DNA of 64,000 nt from Candidatus Manganitrophus morganii. Lineage in GTDB: Bacteria; Nitrospirota; Nitrospiria; SBBL01; Manganitrophaceae. The DNA is taken from positions 558,001 to 622,000 of the forward strand of contig JAJHOH010000001.1 of NCBI GenBank assembly GCA_021651055.1, read 5' to 3'. The stretch's first letter is position 1. The number at the start of each line of letters is the position of its first letter. The position numbers and the translations under genes are program-made. Shown piece after piece: positions 8,598 through 16,979 of the stretch. A model generated the notes under the pieces. That model did not search any database, was not told where the DNA came from, and was given only the letters and a program-made list of their open reading frames with translations.

Positions 8598-9995
8598 ATG
8601 CAATGCTCTCGGTTCATATGCGGATTTCTGCTCGTCACCCTCAGTCTGGCAACTGCCAACTGCTCGCGTGTCTCTTGGTATCGTGTACCGATTGATATGA
8701 GCCCATCTACAAGGCTGAGCCAGGCCGAAAGAAAGATTATCAGCGCAGAGGAATCCTCCGCGCTGCCAAAAACCTTTGTCCAAGTCCTGCGGCATATCGA
8801 GAAAGATCATATCGATGAGGTAGATCCCACGGCGCTCATGCATGGCACTATCCAGGGAATGCTGGACGTTGTGGCTTCCGATGGTGCCACCGTTTCCCCT
8901 CAGGTCATTGAGGCAATGCAATCCGTCACGACTGAGGACCCTATCAAATTACGCAGAGTTTTTCTGGAAGCCTTAACCCATGCTCAGAAAATAAACTCTC
9001 AGCCTCTCACGTACGGCGCCATCCATGGACTGCTAAAGGCAACAGACCCTGAAGGCTTCTTCATACCTCCCGACACATATAGGGCACTGACGGAAAAGAC
9101 TCCTCTGCAGCAAGGCGGAACGGGAATTGAAATCTCTATCCGCGATAATAAGTTTACGATTACAACTCCCATAGACGGAGGACCAGCCTTTTATGCGGGC
9201 ATTCAGTCTGGGGATCAACTTGTCAAAGTGGATGGGGAACCGACCAAAGGGATGACACTGTATAAGGTCATATCAAAGCTGCGAGGTCCTGAAGGCTCCC
9301 CTGTGACCCTGAGTATCCTCCGCCAAGGTTTTACGGACCTTATGGAGTTCACGCTGCTCAGGCAGATTGTCCGGTATCAAATCGTCCGATGGATAAAGCT
9401 GCAGGAAAATATTGGGTATATAAAACTTAGCAGATTTGATCAAACCACAGTGAAAGAGCTAGAAAGAGCTTTGAAAGACCTGGAAAAGCAATTCATCAAG
9501 GGCCTCATCTTGGATCTTCGCAATAATCCAGGGGGTCTTTTCGAACAGACCATCGCTGTTACCAGCGTATTTCTCGACGAGGGGCAGTTAATCACCTATA
9601 CCGAGGCACGAATCCCAAATCAGAACATGAAATACTTTTCAAATGGGGTAGGCTTTCATGTGGGGTACCCTATGGCTGTGATCATAAACGCGGGCAGTGC
9701 GGCTGGCTCAGAAATTTTTGCTGGTGCCCTGCAGGACCTCCAACGGGCCCATATAATTGGGGTTCCCTCATACGGTAGAGGCACGATTCAGACGCAATTC
9801 CCACTCAGCGATGGCTCGGCCCTGCGCCTAACCACCGCTCGATTCTTTACCCCCAAGGGCCGTTCTATTCAGGACGTGGGCGTCACCCCCGACTTGGTTG
9901 TCCACTCGCCGACATCAGAACGCAGCTTTGGTGATCTTAGTACAGATATTCCGCTTCAGCGAGCAGTGGAAATTCTTACTGACCGTAAAGAATAA
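8598..9995 (+). CDS. S41 (CtpA/Prc) family protein with altered catalytic residues
   Basis: About 465 residues from ATG 8598, which gives a lipoprotein-type signal (MQCSRFICGFLL... ending LATANC). Domains in order: helical N-terminal region, PDZ domain (about residues 175-255, GTGIEISI... GDQLVKVDG), then the S41 tail-protease core. In Prc/CtpA the core reads S-A-S-A-S-E with the middle Ser as nucleophile, and a later FGKG supplies the Lys. Here the aligned segments read S-A-A-G-S-E (Ala369 at the nucleophile position) and YGRG (Arg394 at the lysine position). The Asp of GALQD (Asp380) is kept. The fold looks intact, so this is probably a non-catalytic binding or scaffold homologue. Direct repeats flank it. 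Confidence 0.85.
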   Translation: MQCSRFICGFLLVTLSLATANCSRVSWYRVPIDMSPSTRLSQAERKIISAEESSALPKTFVQVLRHIEKDHIDEVDPTALMHGTIQGMLDVVASDGATVSPQVIEAMQSVTTEDPIKLRRVFLEALTHAQKINSQPLTYGAIHGLLKATDPEGFFIPPDTYRALTEKTPLQQGGTGIEISIRDNKFTITTPIDGGPAFYAGIQSGDQLVKVDGEPTKGMTLYKVISKLRGPEGSPVTLSILRQGFTDLMEFTLLRQIVRYQIVRWIKLQENIGYIKLSRFDQTTVKELERALKDLEKQFIKGLILDLRNNPGGLFEQTIAVTSVFLDEGQLITYTEARIPNQNMKYFSNGVGFHVGYPMAVIINAGSAAGSEIFAGALQDLQRAHIIGVPSYGRGTIQTQFPLSDGSALRLTTARFFTPKGRSIQDVGVTPDLVVHSPTSERSFGDLSTDIPLQRAVEILTDRKE

Positions 9996-10012
9996 TACAA
10001 CGTAATTCTTTA

Positions 10013-10041
10013 ATTCCGGGGACACCATACTTAACTCTTGA
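10013..10041 (+). repeat. 29-bp direct repeat, copy 2
   Basis: Second copy of the CCGGGGACACCATACTT-containing repeat, one mismatch from 8411-8439. Here only the upstream part of the RAYT unit survives, and it now lies just before the start of a small membrane-protein gene. Confidence 0.7.
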
Positions 10042-10053
10042 ATCGTCCTAAGT

Positions 10054-10446
10054 ATGCGAACACGTGTAAACAATACCGCGTACCGATCCGCCATCGGCGT
10101 TGCGCTCGCCGCAGCAGTCCTCCTCGTCTGGCTGAGTCTGGGCGTCGGCATCATCGGGGCGGACGGCGATCCCGCCAACCGGATGTATTTCGGGGTGCTC
10201 GCCGTCGGAATCATCGGTGCCGTTATCGCGCGCCTCCAACCCCAGGGGATGGCGCGCGCGTTGTTCGCGACGGCGCTCGCGCAGGGGTTGGTCGCCGCGA
10301 TCGCGTTGATCGCAGGGTTGGGTCTGCCGTGGAGCCCGCCGGCGGAGATCATTCTGCTCAATGGGTTCTTCATCGCGTTGTTTGCCGGATCGGCCTGGCT
10401 GTTTCGGCGTGCCGCGCGCGGGCAACCCGAACGGGGTGGCGCCTAA
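10054..10446 (+). CDS. small four-helix membrane protein, function unknown
   Basis: The 130-residue product has four predicted membrane helices (about residues 12-34, 45-62, 66-90 and 96-118). They are separated by short loops, and a positively charged C-terminus RRAARGQPERGGA follows. I recognise it only as a conserved hypothetical membrane protein. The codon use is GC-rich, unlike the AT-richer genes at 6.5-8.3 kb. It starts immediately behind a RAYT-derived repeat, so its promoter may come from that repeat. A hairpin-rich repeat follows the stop codon. Confidence 0.6.
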   Translation: MRTRVNNTAYRSAIGVALAAAVLLVWLSLGVGIIGADGDPANRMYFGVLAVGIIGAVIARLQPQGMARALFATALAQGLVAAIALIAGLGLPWSPPAEIILLNGFFIALFAGSAWLFRRAARGQPERGGA

Positions 10447-10452
10447 CAATTG

Positions 10453-10630
10453 AAGCTCCCCGCAGCAAGCTGCGGGGAATCTTCGACCCGAAGGGATAAA
10501 AAGGCTCTATTTGTATTCGCGCGTCTAACCTCTCAGCAAGCTGCGAGGAATGTGCCCACAGGAATGAAGTGCGAAGCGCCTCTGCTCACATCGTGAGTGA
10601 AAGCGAACCATGCGACGCGCGTGCGTGTTC
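10453..10630. repeat. dispersed repeat with two hairpins, forward copy
   Basis: Two palindromes (CCCCGCAGCAAGCTGCGGGG at 10459-10478 and a weaker CTCAGCAAGCTGCGAG at about 10535) are followed by a conserved block at about 10572-10627. That block includes GCTCACATCGTGAG and GCGAACCATGCGACGCGCG. It recurs in reverse orientation at about 16862-16979. The repeat runs into the 5' end of the DUF1801 gene. Confidence 0.6.
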
Positions 10631-10638
10631 ATCAGTGA

Positions 10639-11058
10639 AAGATTGGGGAGGTCTGGGTCCTGTACGCCTTACTTCGATTTTCGGGAGCCGTCCAAAGAGA
10701 TCCTGCGATCGACGCCTGGCTGGCCGAACAGCCCGCCGAGCTGGGCTTCATTGCCCGGACGTGGTTTTCGAAAATGCGCCAATGCGGCGCCGACGTTCGA
10801 GAGCTGATGCATGACGGGTATCCAACGGCGTGTGTAGAAGATGCGCCTTTTGGATACGTCGGTGTCTTCAGGGCGCACGTCAACATCGGCTTCTTCCACG
10901 GCGCATCTCTGCGGGACCCCGCCCGCCTGTTGGAGGGAACCGGAAAATACATGCGCCATGTAAAACTGAAACCGGGAATCCCCATCGACAGTGCGGCTTT
11001 GGAAGCCCTCGTTATCGCCGCGTACGCGGACATTAAAGAGCGGCTGAGGGGAGATTAG
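10639..11058 (+). pseudogene. DUF1801-family protein, start codon apparently lost
   Basis: The frame is open from a stop at 10636 to TAG at 11056-11058. It reads AVQRDPAIDAWLAEQPAELG, then FIARTWFSKMRQCG, then ELMHDGYPTACVEDAPFGYV, and ends with GKYMRHVKLKPG, which is the DUF1801 (YdhG-like) fold. No ATG, GTG or TTG occurs before ATG 10774, which would remove the first 40 or so conserved residues. Either the start was destroyed where the repeat joins at about 10630 or a rare start is used. DUF1801 proteins are small and of uncertain role; some were proposed as iron chaperones. Confidence 0.6.
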
Positions 11059-11075
11059 ACCGGAACGGAGTTCCA

Positions 11076-11876
11076 ATGAGCCAGACCGAGTATGTTTTTC
11101 AAAACACTTCATTTCAAGCCGAATTGAATCGTCTAAGATCGATCGAGGCGATCTTTGACCCCGCAACGCGCCGCCGACTCCTTTCCGCCGGCTTGAAAAG
11201 AGGAATGCACTGCCTGGAAGTCGGGGCCGGCGCCGGCTCGATCATGGCCTGGATCGCCTCCGAGGCCGGCCCCTCCGGCCAGGTGACAGCCGTCGATATC
11301 AACACGCGCTTCATCAGCAATCCACCGCCGAACGTACAGCTCTTATCCGGCGACATTCAGACGGTCCCTTTGAAGCCCGATTCATTCGATCTGATTCACG
11401 CCCGCTACGTTCTGGTCCATATCCCGGAATATCAAACCGTCCTGCAAATCCTCTGGAGATCGCTGAAGCCGGGGGGAAGCATCATCATCGAGGAGCCGGA
11501 CTTTTCTTCCTTTCGGGCGATCGGAGGGAGCGACGCGGGAAAACGGGCCTTCAAAAACATCCACCAAGCCATCAACGAGATGTATTCTTCCAAAGGGATC
11601 GATCCCGCTTTGGGAATGAAGCTTCCGATCCTTTTTCAGGAGCTGGGAGCGAAGGACGTCGTGGTTGAGAACGACGCTCCGATTTCCCGAGGCGGATCGG
11701 AAATCGCCGAGATGATGAGGATGTCCTCGATCCCATTGAAGGAAAAATATATCGCCACGGGGAAAGCCGCCCCGGCCGATATCGACGACTATGAAGCCTT
11801 CACCGCCGACCCCGATTCATCGGCGATTTATTATGCGACCATTGGCGTCATCGGCCGGAAAGAGGGGATGGCTTAA
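11076..11876 (+). CDS. class I SAM-dependent methyltransferase
   Basis: The 266-residue product has the Rossmann methyltransferase core. Motif I is LEVGAGAGSI (about residues 47-56), the acidic end of strand 2 is VTAVDIN, motif post-I contains LLSGDIQTVPL, motif II is FDLIHARYVLVH, and LKPGGSIIIEEPDF is motif III. Substrate is unknown; the layout resembles small-molecule methyltransferases of the UbiE/Methyltransf_25 type. Start ATG 11076 follows a GGAG-containing site. It is 17 bp behind the DUF1801 fragment and 17 bp before a reductase gene, so it may be cotranscribed with the latter. Confidence 0.85.
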   Translation: MSQTEYVFQNTSFQAELNRLRSIEAIFDPATRRRLLSAGLKRGMHCLEVGAGAGSIMAWIASEAGPSGQVTAVDINTRFISNPPPNVQLLSGDIQTVPLKPDSFDLIHARYVLVHIPEYQTVLQILWRSLKPGGSIIIEEPDFSSFRAIGGSDAGKRAFKNIHQAINEMYSSKGIDPALGMKLPILFQELGAKDVVVENDAPISRGGSEIAEMMRMSSIPLKEKYIATGKAAPADIDDYEAFTADPDSSAIYYATIGVIGRKEGMA

Positions 11877-11893
11877 CGGCCAAGGAGTGAATC

Positions 11894-12538
11894 ATGAGCA
11901 AACTGCGCGTGGAAAGTTTCTCCATCTCGATCGACGGCTTCGGGGCGGGGCCCAATCAGACCCTTGAGAATCCGCTGGGGGTCGGCGGAGAGGCGCTGCA
12001 TGGATGGGTCTTACCAACGGCCACCTTTCAGAAGATGTTCGGAAATGAAGCCGGCACCACCGGAACGGACAATGACTTTGCGGCGCGCGGCTTCAAAAAT
12101 ATCGGTGCATGGATTCTCGGCCGAAACATGTTCAGCCCGGTGCGCGGACCCTGGCCGGATCAAGAATGGAAAGGATGGTGGGGAGAGAACCCGCCCTATC
12201 ATGTGCCGGTGTTCGTTCTGACCCACCACCCCAGACCCTCCATTTCGATGGAAGGGGGCACCACCTTTCACTTCGTGACCGGCGGGATTCAGGCCGCATT
12301 GGCCGCCGCCAAGAAGGCGGCCAATGGCCTGGACGTTCGGGTCGGAGGGGGCGCTTCGACGATCCGGCAATATTTGAAGGAAAGATGGATCGACGAGATG
12401 CACATCGCCATCTCTCCCATCCTTCTCGGATCGGGTGAGCCGCTCTTTTCCGGATTGAACCTGGTGGAGCTGGGGTACCAATGCGTTGAACATGTCGCAA
12501 CAGAGAACGCGACCCATGTTGTGCTCAAGAGAACATGA
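11894..12538 (+). CDS. dihydrofolate-reductase-family (RibD C-terminal domain) protein
   Basis: 214 residues. The N-terminal strand VESFSISIDGFGAG, the GAWILGRNMF motif, the nucleotide-binding VRVGGGASTIRQYLKERWIDEMHIAISPILLGSG and the end THVVLKRT are hallmarks of the RibD_C reductase superfamily. These enzymes use NADPH, but most stand-alone members have no assigned substrate. An AAGGAG site lies before ATG 11894. A second, broken member of the same family is seen at about 21980. Confidence 0.85.
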   Translation: MSKLRVESFSISIDGFGAGPNQTLENPLGVGGEALHGWVLPTATFQKMFGNEAGTTGTDNDFAARGFKNIGAWILGRNMFSPVRGPWPDQEWKGWWGENPPYHVPVFVLTHHPRPSISMEGGTTFHFVTGGIQAALAAAKKAANGLDVRVGGGASTIRQYLKERWIDEMHIAISPILLGSGEPLFSGLNLVELGYQCVEHVATENATHVVLKRT

Positions 12539-12703
12539 GCCCGACATATGAAAAAAGAGAGTCAGCAGATATAAAAGCGCCTGTACAAAACCTCCGCCTT
12601 TTTGTTGACTCGACCAACCCCGCCCTAGTATAATCCCCCACATATTTCTCCAACGCGGCCTTATCGTCCTAACGTCCATCCATCAAGCCGAAAAGGGTCT
12701 TCT

Positions 12704-13261
12704 GTGATCCATTCCGAAATCGGTGATCAAGCGTCCAACCCGGCGCGTTCCTATCAAAAAGGCCATCCGAAATGGCCTTGGGTCTTGATCATCGGCCTCT
12801 GTCCAATTCTCTTTCTGATCTCGTGCGCCCCGCCGGCCCGATATGTGATTATTCCTGATGACCTAAAAGATTTGGGCCTTGAAGCCAATCAGCGGTACGT
12901 TTGTCTGATGGAGGCCGATGCGCAAGCAAATACGGAGATCTTGCACCTTCGCACCATATCGGACGTTCGGAATTATGAACAGAGAAGAAAAGAGCGCCGG
13001 AACCCGGTCGAAGACGTTTTATACCACCTGATACGCGAAGATTACCAAAAGGCCGGGGAATTGTTAGTCGAGTACAGCGATCAAATTCCGGAATATCTAC
13101 GGCTGGTTCTAAAAGCCGATCTCACGTCAGAAATTAAAAAGGAGAAGGTCGACACCAGCCAGTTGGTCAAACTGTACCAGGAAGCAACCGAAGTTAGGAC
13201 CTGTTATATCAACCGAGAGATTATTAGCCTCCGAATCCGACAATTGAGGTATGGACGATGA
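12704..13261 (+). CDS. lipoprotein of unknown function
   Basis: The 185-residue product starts at GTG 12704. Hydrophobic segment WPWVLIIGLCPILFLISC places a lipobox Cys at about residue 41, an unusually long N-terminal region before the membrane helix. The mature part is helical and charged, without a recognised domain. Its stop overlaps the ATG of the next lipoprotein gene (ATGA at 13258), so the two are coupled. They probably act together at the inner or outer membrane. Confidence 0.6.
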   Translation: MIHSEIGDQASNPARSYQKGHPKWPWVLIIGLCPILFLISCAPPARYVIIPDDLKDLGLEANQRYVCLMEADAQANTEILHLRTISDVRNYEQRRKERRNPVEDVLYHLIREDYQKAGELLVEYSDQIPEYLRLVLKADLTSEIKKEKVDTSQLVKLYQEATEVRTCYINREIISLRIRQLRYGR

Positions 13262-13959
13262 AGAAACTATGGATACTGGTAGCGATTTTTTTCTTAACCG
13301 GTTGTGCTGGAGCCACCGGGCTTCAAAGAACCCTGGAAGTAAGCTCGGGGGAGTTGCTCTTTCTACATGACAGTGAAAAAGTACCCGATAAGCAAACTGA
13401 AACGGTGAAGATTGCATCTTTCGTTGTGGATGACATCCTGCAGCCGAACACGACGGTTGAGAAAAAATCAGGTTATATCGTTCCCCTCCTCTTTCTTAAT
13501 TTCTGGAAATTTGAATATCAAAGTAGTCTCGGATATGCGCAGATTAAAAACGACTATAAAAAGTTTATCCAGGAAAGTTTTGTCCAAGAGTTAGAACGGA
13601 GCGGCAAATTTCGACAGATTGAGGACCAAGCCGATCTGGAGTTGGATATCGAAGTAAAAAATGTAACGATGTCCGCCCCCATTGTTAAAACGGGAAACTT
13701 TTTATTTGTGGTGGTCGCGTGGGGATTTGGCTATAACACATTGGCGGGACCGGTCGATGTGGTCACCACAGCAAATGTTGCCCTTAAAAAAGACGGGATA
13801 GAGTTATTCAGCAAAGAGTTCCATGGAAATTCTAGAACCAATATTCTAAGTGGAACGAATATTAAAATAGAAGATTATACCCTGGCCATGATCGAGGGAC
13901 TCTCCTTGGCGATTAAAGACCTACATGAAAACATCGTCGAGGAAATAAACAAAACCTAA
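13258..13959 (+). CDS. lipoprotein of unknown function, second of a pair
   Basis: 233 residues with a short clean lipoprotein signal (MKKLWILVAIFFLTGCAG, Cys16). The mature part has a helix FIQESFVQELERSGKFRQI followed by DLELDIEVKNV. This ordering is seen in many outer-membrane-associated lipoproteins that oligomerise, but I cannot name a family. A hydrophobic stretch (FLFVVVAWGFGY) lies in the middle. Base composition is AT-richer than the methyltransferase and reductase genes upstream. Confidence 0.6.
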   Translation: MKKLWILVAIFFLTGCAGATGLQRTLEVSSGELLFLHDSEKVPDKQTETVKIASFVVDDILQPNTTVEKKSGYIVPLLFLNFWKFEYQSSLGYAQIKNDYKKFIQESFVQELERSGKFRQIEDQADLELDIEVKNVTMSAPIVKTGNFLFVVVAWGFGYNTLAGPVDVVTTANVALKKDGIELFSKEFHGNSRTNILSGTNIKIEDYTLAMIEGLSLAIKDLHENIVEEINKT

Positions 13960-14048
13960 ACGGGGTGCGACAGAGTCCATATGACTCATGTCGGTCCTGC
14001 ATTTGCCGCAGATGCGTGCACGGCACAGATTCCATCAGAGAAACCGCG

Positions 14049-14438
14049 ATGGCTAAACGGCAATCGGTCTCCGTCGCAACATTGAAGGCAATCACCGATG
14101 CGTTTAACGCCCACGATCTGGACGCCATCATGGCGTTCTTTGCCGATGATTGCTCGTTAGACCTCCCTCGGGGACCGGACCCCTGGGGGTGGCGCTTTAC
14201 CGGTAAAGCGGCCGTGCGAGAGGGATTAGCGACACGGTTCAAGGGTCTCCCGGACGTCCACTACAGCGATGACCGGCATTGGGTCAGCGGCAATATGGGC
14301 GTGTCGGAGTGGCTACTCACCGGCACGACACCCGACGGAGTTCCAGTTCGAGTACGCGGATGCGACCACTGGGAGTTCCGGGACGGGAAGGTCATCAGGA
14401 AGGACTCGTACTGGAAGATCGTCGAGAAACCCTCATGA
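14049..14438 (+). CDS. SnoaL/NTF2-like protein
   Basis: 129 residues from ATG 14049. The sequence ITDAFNAHDLDAIMAFFADDCSLDLP is the conserved first half of an NTF2-like cone. It is followed by GKAAVREGLATRFKGLPDVHY, then WLLTGTTPDGVPVRVRGCDHWEFRDGKVIRKDSYWKI, the standard SnoaL-like end. Such proteins bind small ligands or act as isomerases or cyclases; no substrate can be assigned. It stands alone, with 130 bp of unassigned sequence on either side. Confidence 0.8.
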   Translation: MAKRQSVSVATLKAITDAFNAHDLDAIMAFFADDCSLDLPRGPDPWGWRFTGKAAVREGLATRFKGLPDVHYSDDRHWVSGNMGVSEWLLTGTTPDGVPVRVRGCDHWEFRDGKVIRKDSYWKIVEKPS

Positions 14439-14559
14439 AGTAATATGGAGTCAACGGGCAATCAGATCATCGGCGACCAATACGGGAGGGACCGTGATCC
14501 ATTCTCAAGAGCCCTCTAACAACGCGATGCAGCAGAGCCCCGGCCGGCGCCGTTGCGCT

Positions 14560-14600
14560 TGCGCCATGGCCGGGATCGTACCCGGTCTCCCCCCTTATCC
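14560..14600 (+). pseudogene. possible RAYT start relic
   Basis: ATG at about 14565 opens MAGIVPGLP, close to the MARIVVPGLPHH start typical of RAYT transposases. The string GTACCCGGTCTCCCC matches the relic at 8500. Only about 40 bp are recognisable, so this is tentative. Confidence 0.35.
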
Positions 14601-14624
14601 CTTACATTCTTTTTGAAGAGTTCA

Positions 14625-15104
14625 ATGATGAAAGGCCTTTATCAAACCGACTCTTTTTCCATACGCCGACTTGGCCCCAACGACATTCCAGTGATGGAAC
14701 GGATGTTGACGATGTTCGGCAAGGCTTTCGGCGAGGTGGAAACCTATAACGGGTCTCGACCGAGCAGCGCCTATCTTCATCGCCTACTTGGCAGCGACAC
14801 TTTCATCGCGCTCGCCGCCTTGAAGGACGACGAGGTGGTCGGGGCGCTTGCCGCTTATGAGCTGCGCAAGTTCGAGCAGGAACGGAGCGAGATCTACCTC
14901 TACGATCTGGCCGTCGCCGAGGCGCACCGGCGCCAGGGCATCGCAACGGCGCTGATCATGGAACTCAAAAAAACGGCGGCATTGCGCGGGGCCTACGTTA
15001 TTTTCGTGCAGGCCGACCTGAGCGATGCGCCGGCGATCGCGCTCTATACGAAACTGGGTACGCGTGAAGACGTTCTGCACTTCGATATCAAAACCGCAGA
15101 GTAA
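14625..15104 (+). CDS. GNAT acetyltransferase resembling AAC(3)-I aminoglycoside acetyltransferases
   Basis: About 159 residues, the normal AAC(3)-I length. The pattern follows that family closely: FIRRL-type start, [52 protein letters not shown], the acetyl-CoA-binding [21 protein letters not shown], then [17 protein letters not shown] near the end. Known members acetylate the 3-amino group of gentamicin-type aminoglycosides. No integron attC or integrase is visible, so this looks like a chromosomal homologue. The actual activity is unproven. Start is ATG 14625 or 14628 behind GAAGAG. Confidence 0.8.
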   Translation: MMKGLYQTDSFSIRRLGPNDIPVMERMLTMFGKAFGEVETYNGSRPSSAYLHRLLGSDTFIALAALKDDEVVGALAAYELRKFEQERSEIYLYDLAVAEAHRRQGIATALIMELKKTAALRGAYVIFVQADLSDAPAIALYTKLGTREDVLHFDIKTAE

Positions 15105-15181
15105 GTGCACCCAAAGAGGACCGGTCGTGAGCCAGAACCATCCGGTGCTTTTGTGAATAGAGCATTCATCATGGGACTCTA

Positions 15182-15928
15182 ATGCCGGCGGAACCCCGCG
15201 AACGCATTGCGCTATGGGAAGCGACCGCGTCGCTCCCCTCAGGCCTGGAAGAGCGGTTTAACGGTTACGGTGTAATGGGCCTCCCCTTCAGCTCAGGCCA
15301 CATCTTAGCGATGCGGCGATTCCCCGCCTCATCGGTGGGGTCCGGCTACACCTCCGTGTGGCATCGAACGCCGGAGGGCGATTGGCGGTTTTATGCCGAT
15401 GTCTCCCCGAGACAGGCATGCACCCGGTTCTTCGGCGCGCTCGCGTCGGATGCCATCGAAACAGAAATCAGACTGACGTGGTCGTCGCCCTTCCGCCTGC
15501 ATATTGCGATGCCCGCCCTCTCATTCGAGTGGGAAATCACCGCAGGGACCACAGCGGCCACCCGGCTCATGAACGCCGTGGGACGGCTGCTTCCGGATGT
15601 GGCGTGGCATCGCCCGGCCGTGCTGGCAATGATGGGCAAGCTGGCGGGGCCCCTGCTCGGCGTGGGACGTGTTGGCCTGCACGGAAAGGTCCCCAACGGG
15701 CAGCAGTTCATCGCAAACCCGCGCATCTTGTGGGCCATCGTCGAGAGCCATGCGCGGTGGGCGGGAGAAGATTTCGGGTCCCCCGGTCCGGTGCAGCCCC
15801 AAGCGCGCCTGGGAGATTTCTGGATTCCGCAGCGCGGAATACTGGCGATCGGCCAAGCGTATTTCGATCCATTTGATCCGGCACGTCATTCGTCCAAGAC
15901 ATCTCGTTCGCCAATGGAAGCCGAATGA
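15182..15928 (+). CDS. conserved-looking protein of unknown function
   Basis: The 248-residue product has no signal peptide and no motif I recognise. It is rich in Trp and aromatic residues in strand-like segments (GYTSVWHRTPEGDWRFYADVS, IRLTWSSPFRLHIAMPALSFEWEI), and a lipid- or ligand-binding beta fold is possible. Codon use is GC-rich and the frame is fully open. The C-terminal 20 residues are hydrophilic and may be a recent extension. Ribosome site before ATG 15182 is weak. Confidence 0.5.
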   Translation: MPAEPRERIALWEATASLPSGLEERFNGYGVMGLPFSSGHILAMRRFPASSVGSGYTSVWHRTPEGDWRFYADVSPRQACTRFFGALASDAIETEIRLTWSSPFRLHIAMPALSFEWEITAGTTAATRLMNAVGRLLPDVAWHRPAVLAMMGKLAGPLLGVGRVGLHGKVPNGQQFIANPRILWAIVESHARWAGEDFGSPGPVQPQARLGDFWIPQRGILAIGQAYFDPFDPARHSSKTSRSPMEAE

Positions 15929-16027
15929 GTAAACCCGAAAGGGCTCCGGTCTGCTCCCGACGCCTGTTTCCGATGCACATCGATAAACTGTCGGAGCTTT
16001 TTAACAGCGACCTCAAAAAGGAGGGCT

Positions 16028-16546
16028 ATGCCCATGTCTCTGCGTCGTCAAGTCCCAGCGCCATTCTGGTTCTTTCTTCTGTTCTTCACGCTTGCCGCCT
16101 TTGGTTGTTCAGGGGCGAGTTATATCAAGGCAAGCGTCCCCGACAACCCCCTTCAGAGAGTTGCACAACAGGCCGAGCCGGAGTGGTCCGTTGAGCGGGT
16201 GGACGAGAACACGTTGCACCTTCGCGATTCCTGGCCCATCCACAGTATTTTTGCTCTCGGTTACAGTGCCTCGTATGCCCATTTGTTCTACGATCCATCC
16301 GTTTCGGAACTCAACATTCAGTATTATTTCAAATCCTATCAACCCGTCACGTTATGGGTTGTTCCCTTCTCCCTCGACGCCGAGCCCGGCTTCGCAGGTG
16401 GCGCCCTCAAGCCAACCATGAATCAGCAGATCGACGATATCCTGAGGTGGAGCGGCGCGACCGTCACATCGCGGCGCGGCGGTTCAACGTCGGAGCCGTT
16501 CCCCCCGAGGAAGGAAGACAGACTTGCCCCCCCTCTTGCTCCATAG
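16028..16546 (+). CDS. lipoprotein of unknown function
   Basis: 172 residues with signal FWFFLLFFTLAAFGCSG, giving a lipobox Cys at about residue 27. The mature region contains WSVERVDENTLHLRDSWPIHSIFALGYSASYAHL and a strand-rich middle, then a disordered Arg/Ser/Pro-rich tail. I recall similar short lipoproteins in environmental genomes but no function. An AAGGAGG site lies just ahead of two possible starts, 16028 and 16034. Confidence 0.6.
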   Translation: MPMSLRRQVPAPFWFFLLFFTLAAFGCSGASYIKASVPDNPLQRVAQQAEPEWSVERVDENTLHLRDSWPIHSIFALGYSASYAHLFYDPSVSELNIQYYFKSYQPVTLWVVPFSLDAEPGFAGGALKPTMNQQIDDILRWSGATVTSRRGGSTSEPFPPRKEDRLAPPLAP

Positions 16547-16716
16547 ATGGATTAAAAAAATAGGGATGGACACTTTTTGCGAAATACAAGATAATTGATC
16601 TGTTTCGGCGTAAACGAACAAAGGCGAATTGAGTCTGCCACGCCGATTTCCCCTAAACGCGAAAGGCGCGACGCTCCGAAGCTTCGTTCCTTTCCCTCAA
16701 CAAAAAGGACAACCAT

Positions 16717-16857
16717 TTGGCAAAACCGAATTATCAACATGAAAAGCGTCAGCGAGATATCGCGAAGAAAAAGAAACAGGAAGAAAAAAGACAGAACAAG
16801 CTGAAGAAAAAAGAAATCGCCTCCAACGCGAACCCGAATCCATCTCCAAAAAATTGA
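16717..16857 (+). CDS. small Lys-rich protein of the AKPNYQ type
   Basis: A 46-residue frame from TTG 16717 to TGA 16857, preceded by AAAAGGA. It reads (M)AKPNYQHEKRQRDIAKKKK, then QEEKRQNKLKKKEIASN, with a short polar tail. The AKPNYQ-x-EKRQ-x-x-AKKKK-x-EEKRQ pattern is a recurrent small protein in many Gram-negative genomes, normally starting with ATG. It is highly basic and probably helical, perhaps nucleic-acid or ribosome associated; no function is known. It is too short for usual gene-length cut-offs. Confidence 0.65.
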   Translation: MAKPNYQHEKRQRDIAKKKKQEEKRQNKLKKKEIASNANPNPSPKN

Positions 16858-16861
16858 ATAC

Positions 16862-16979
16862 GCGCGCGCGTCGCATGGTTCGCTTCGCTCACGATGTGAG
16901 CAGAAGCGCTTCGCGCTTGATGGATATCGGCATATTCCCCTTGGAACGCGGGTGAGACGCGCGAATGGGCTGCTGAGCT
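16862..16979. repeat. dispersed repeat, reverse copy
   Basis: Reverse-complement copy of the repeat at about 10528-10630, sharing GCTCACATCGTGAG and the CGCATGGTTCGC block at its left end. The two inverted copies enclose about 6.3 kb of small accessory genes. Confidence 0.6.

Noticed and set aside
10441-10500. Integron attC-like site
   Set aside because: GCCTAAC and a palindrome follow a gene end, but no matching GTTRRRY partner at the right distance and no integrase is present.
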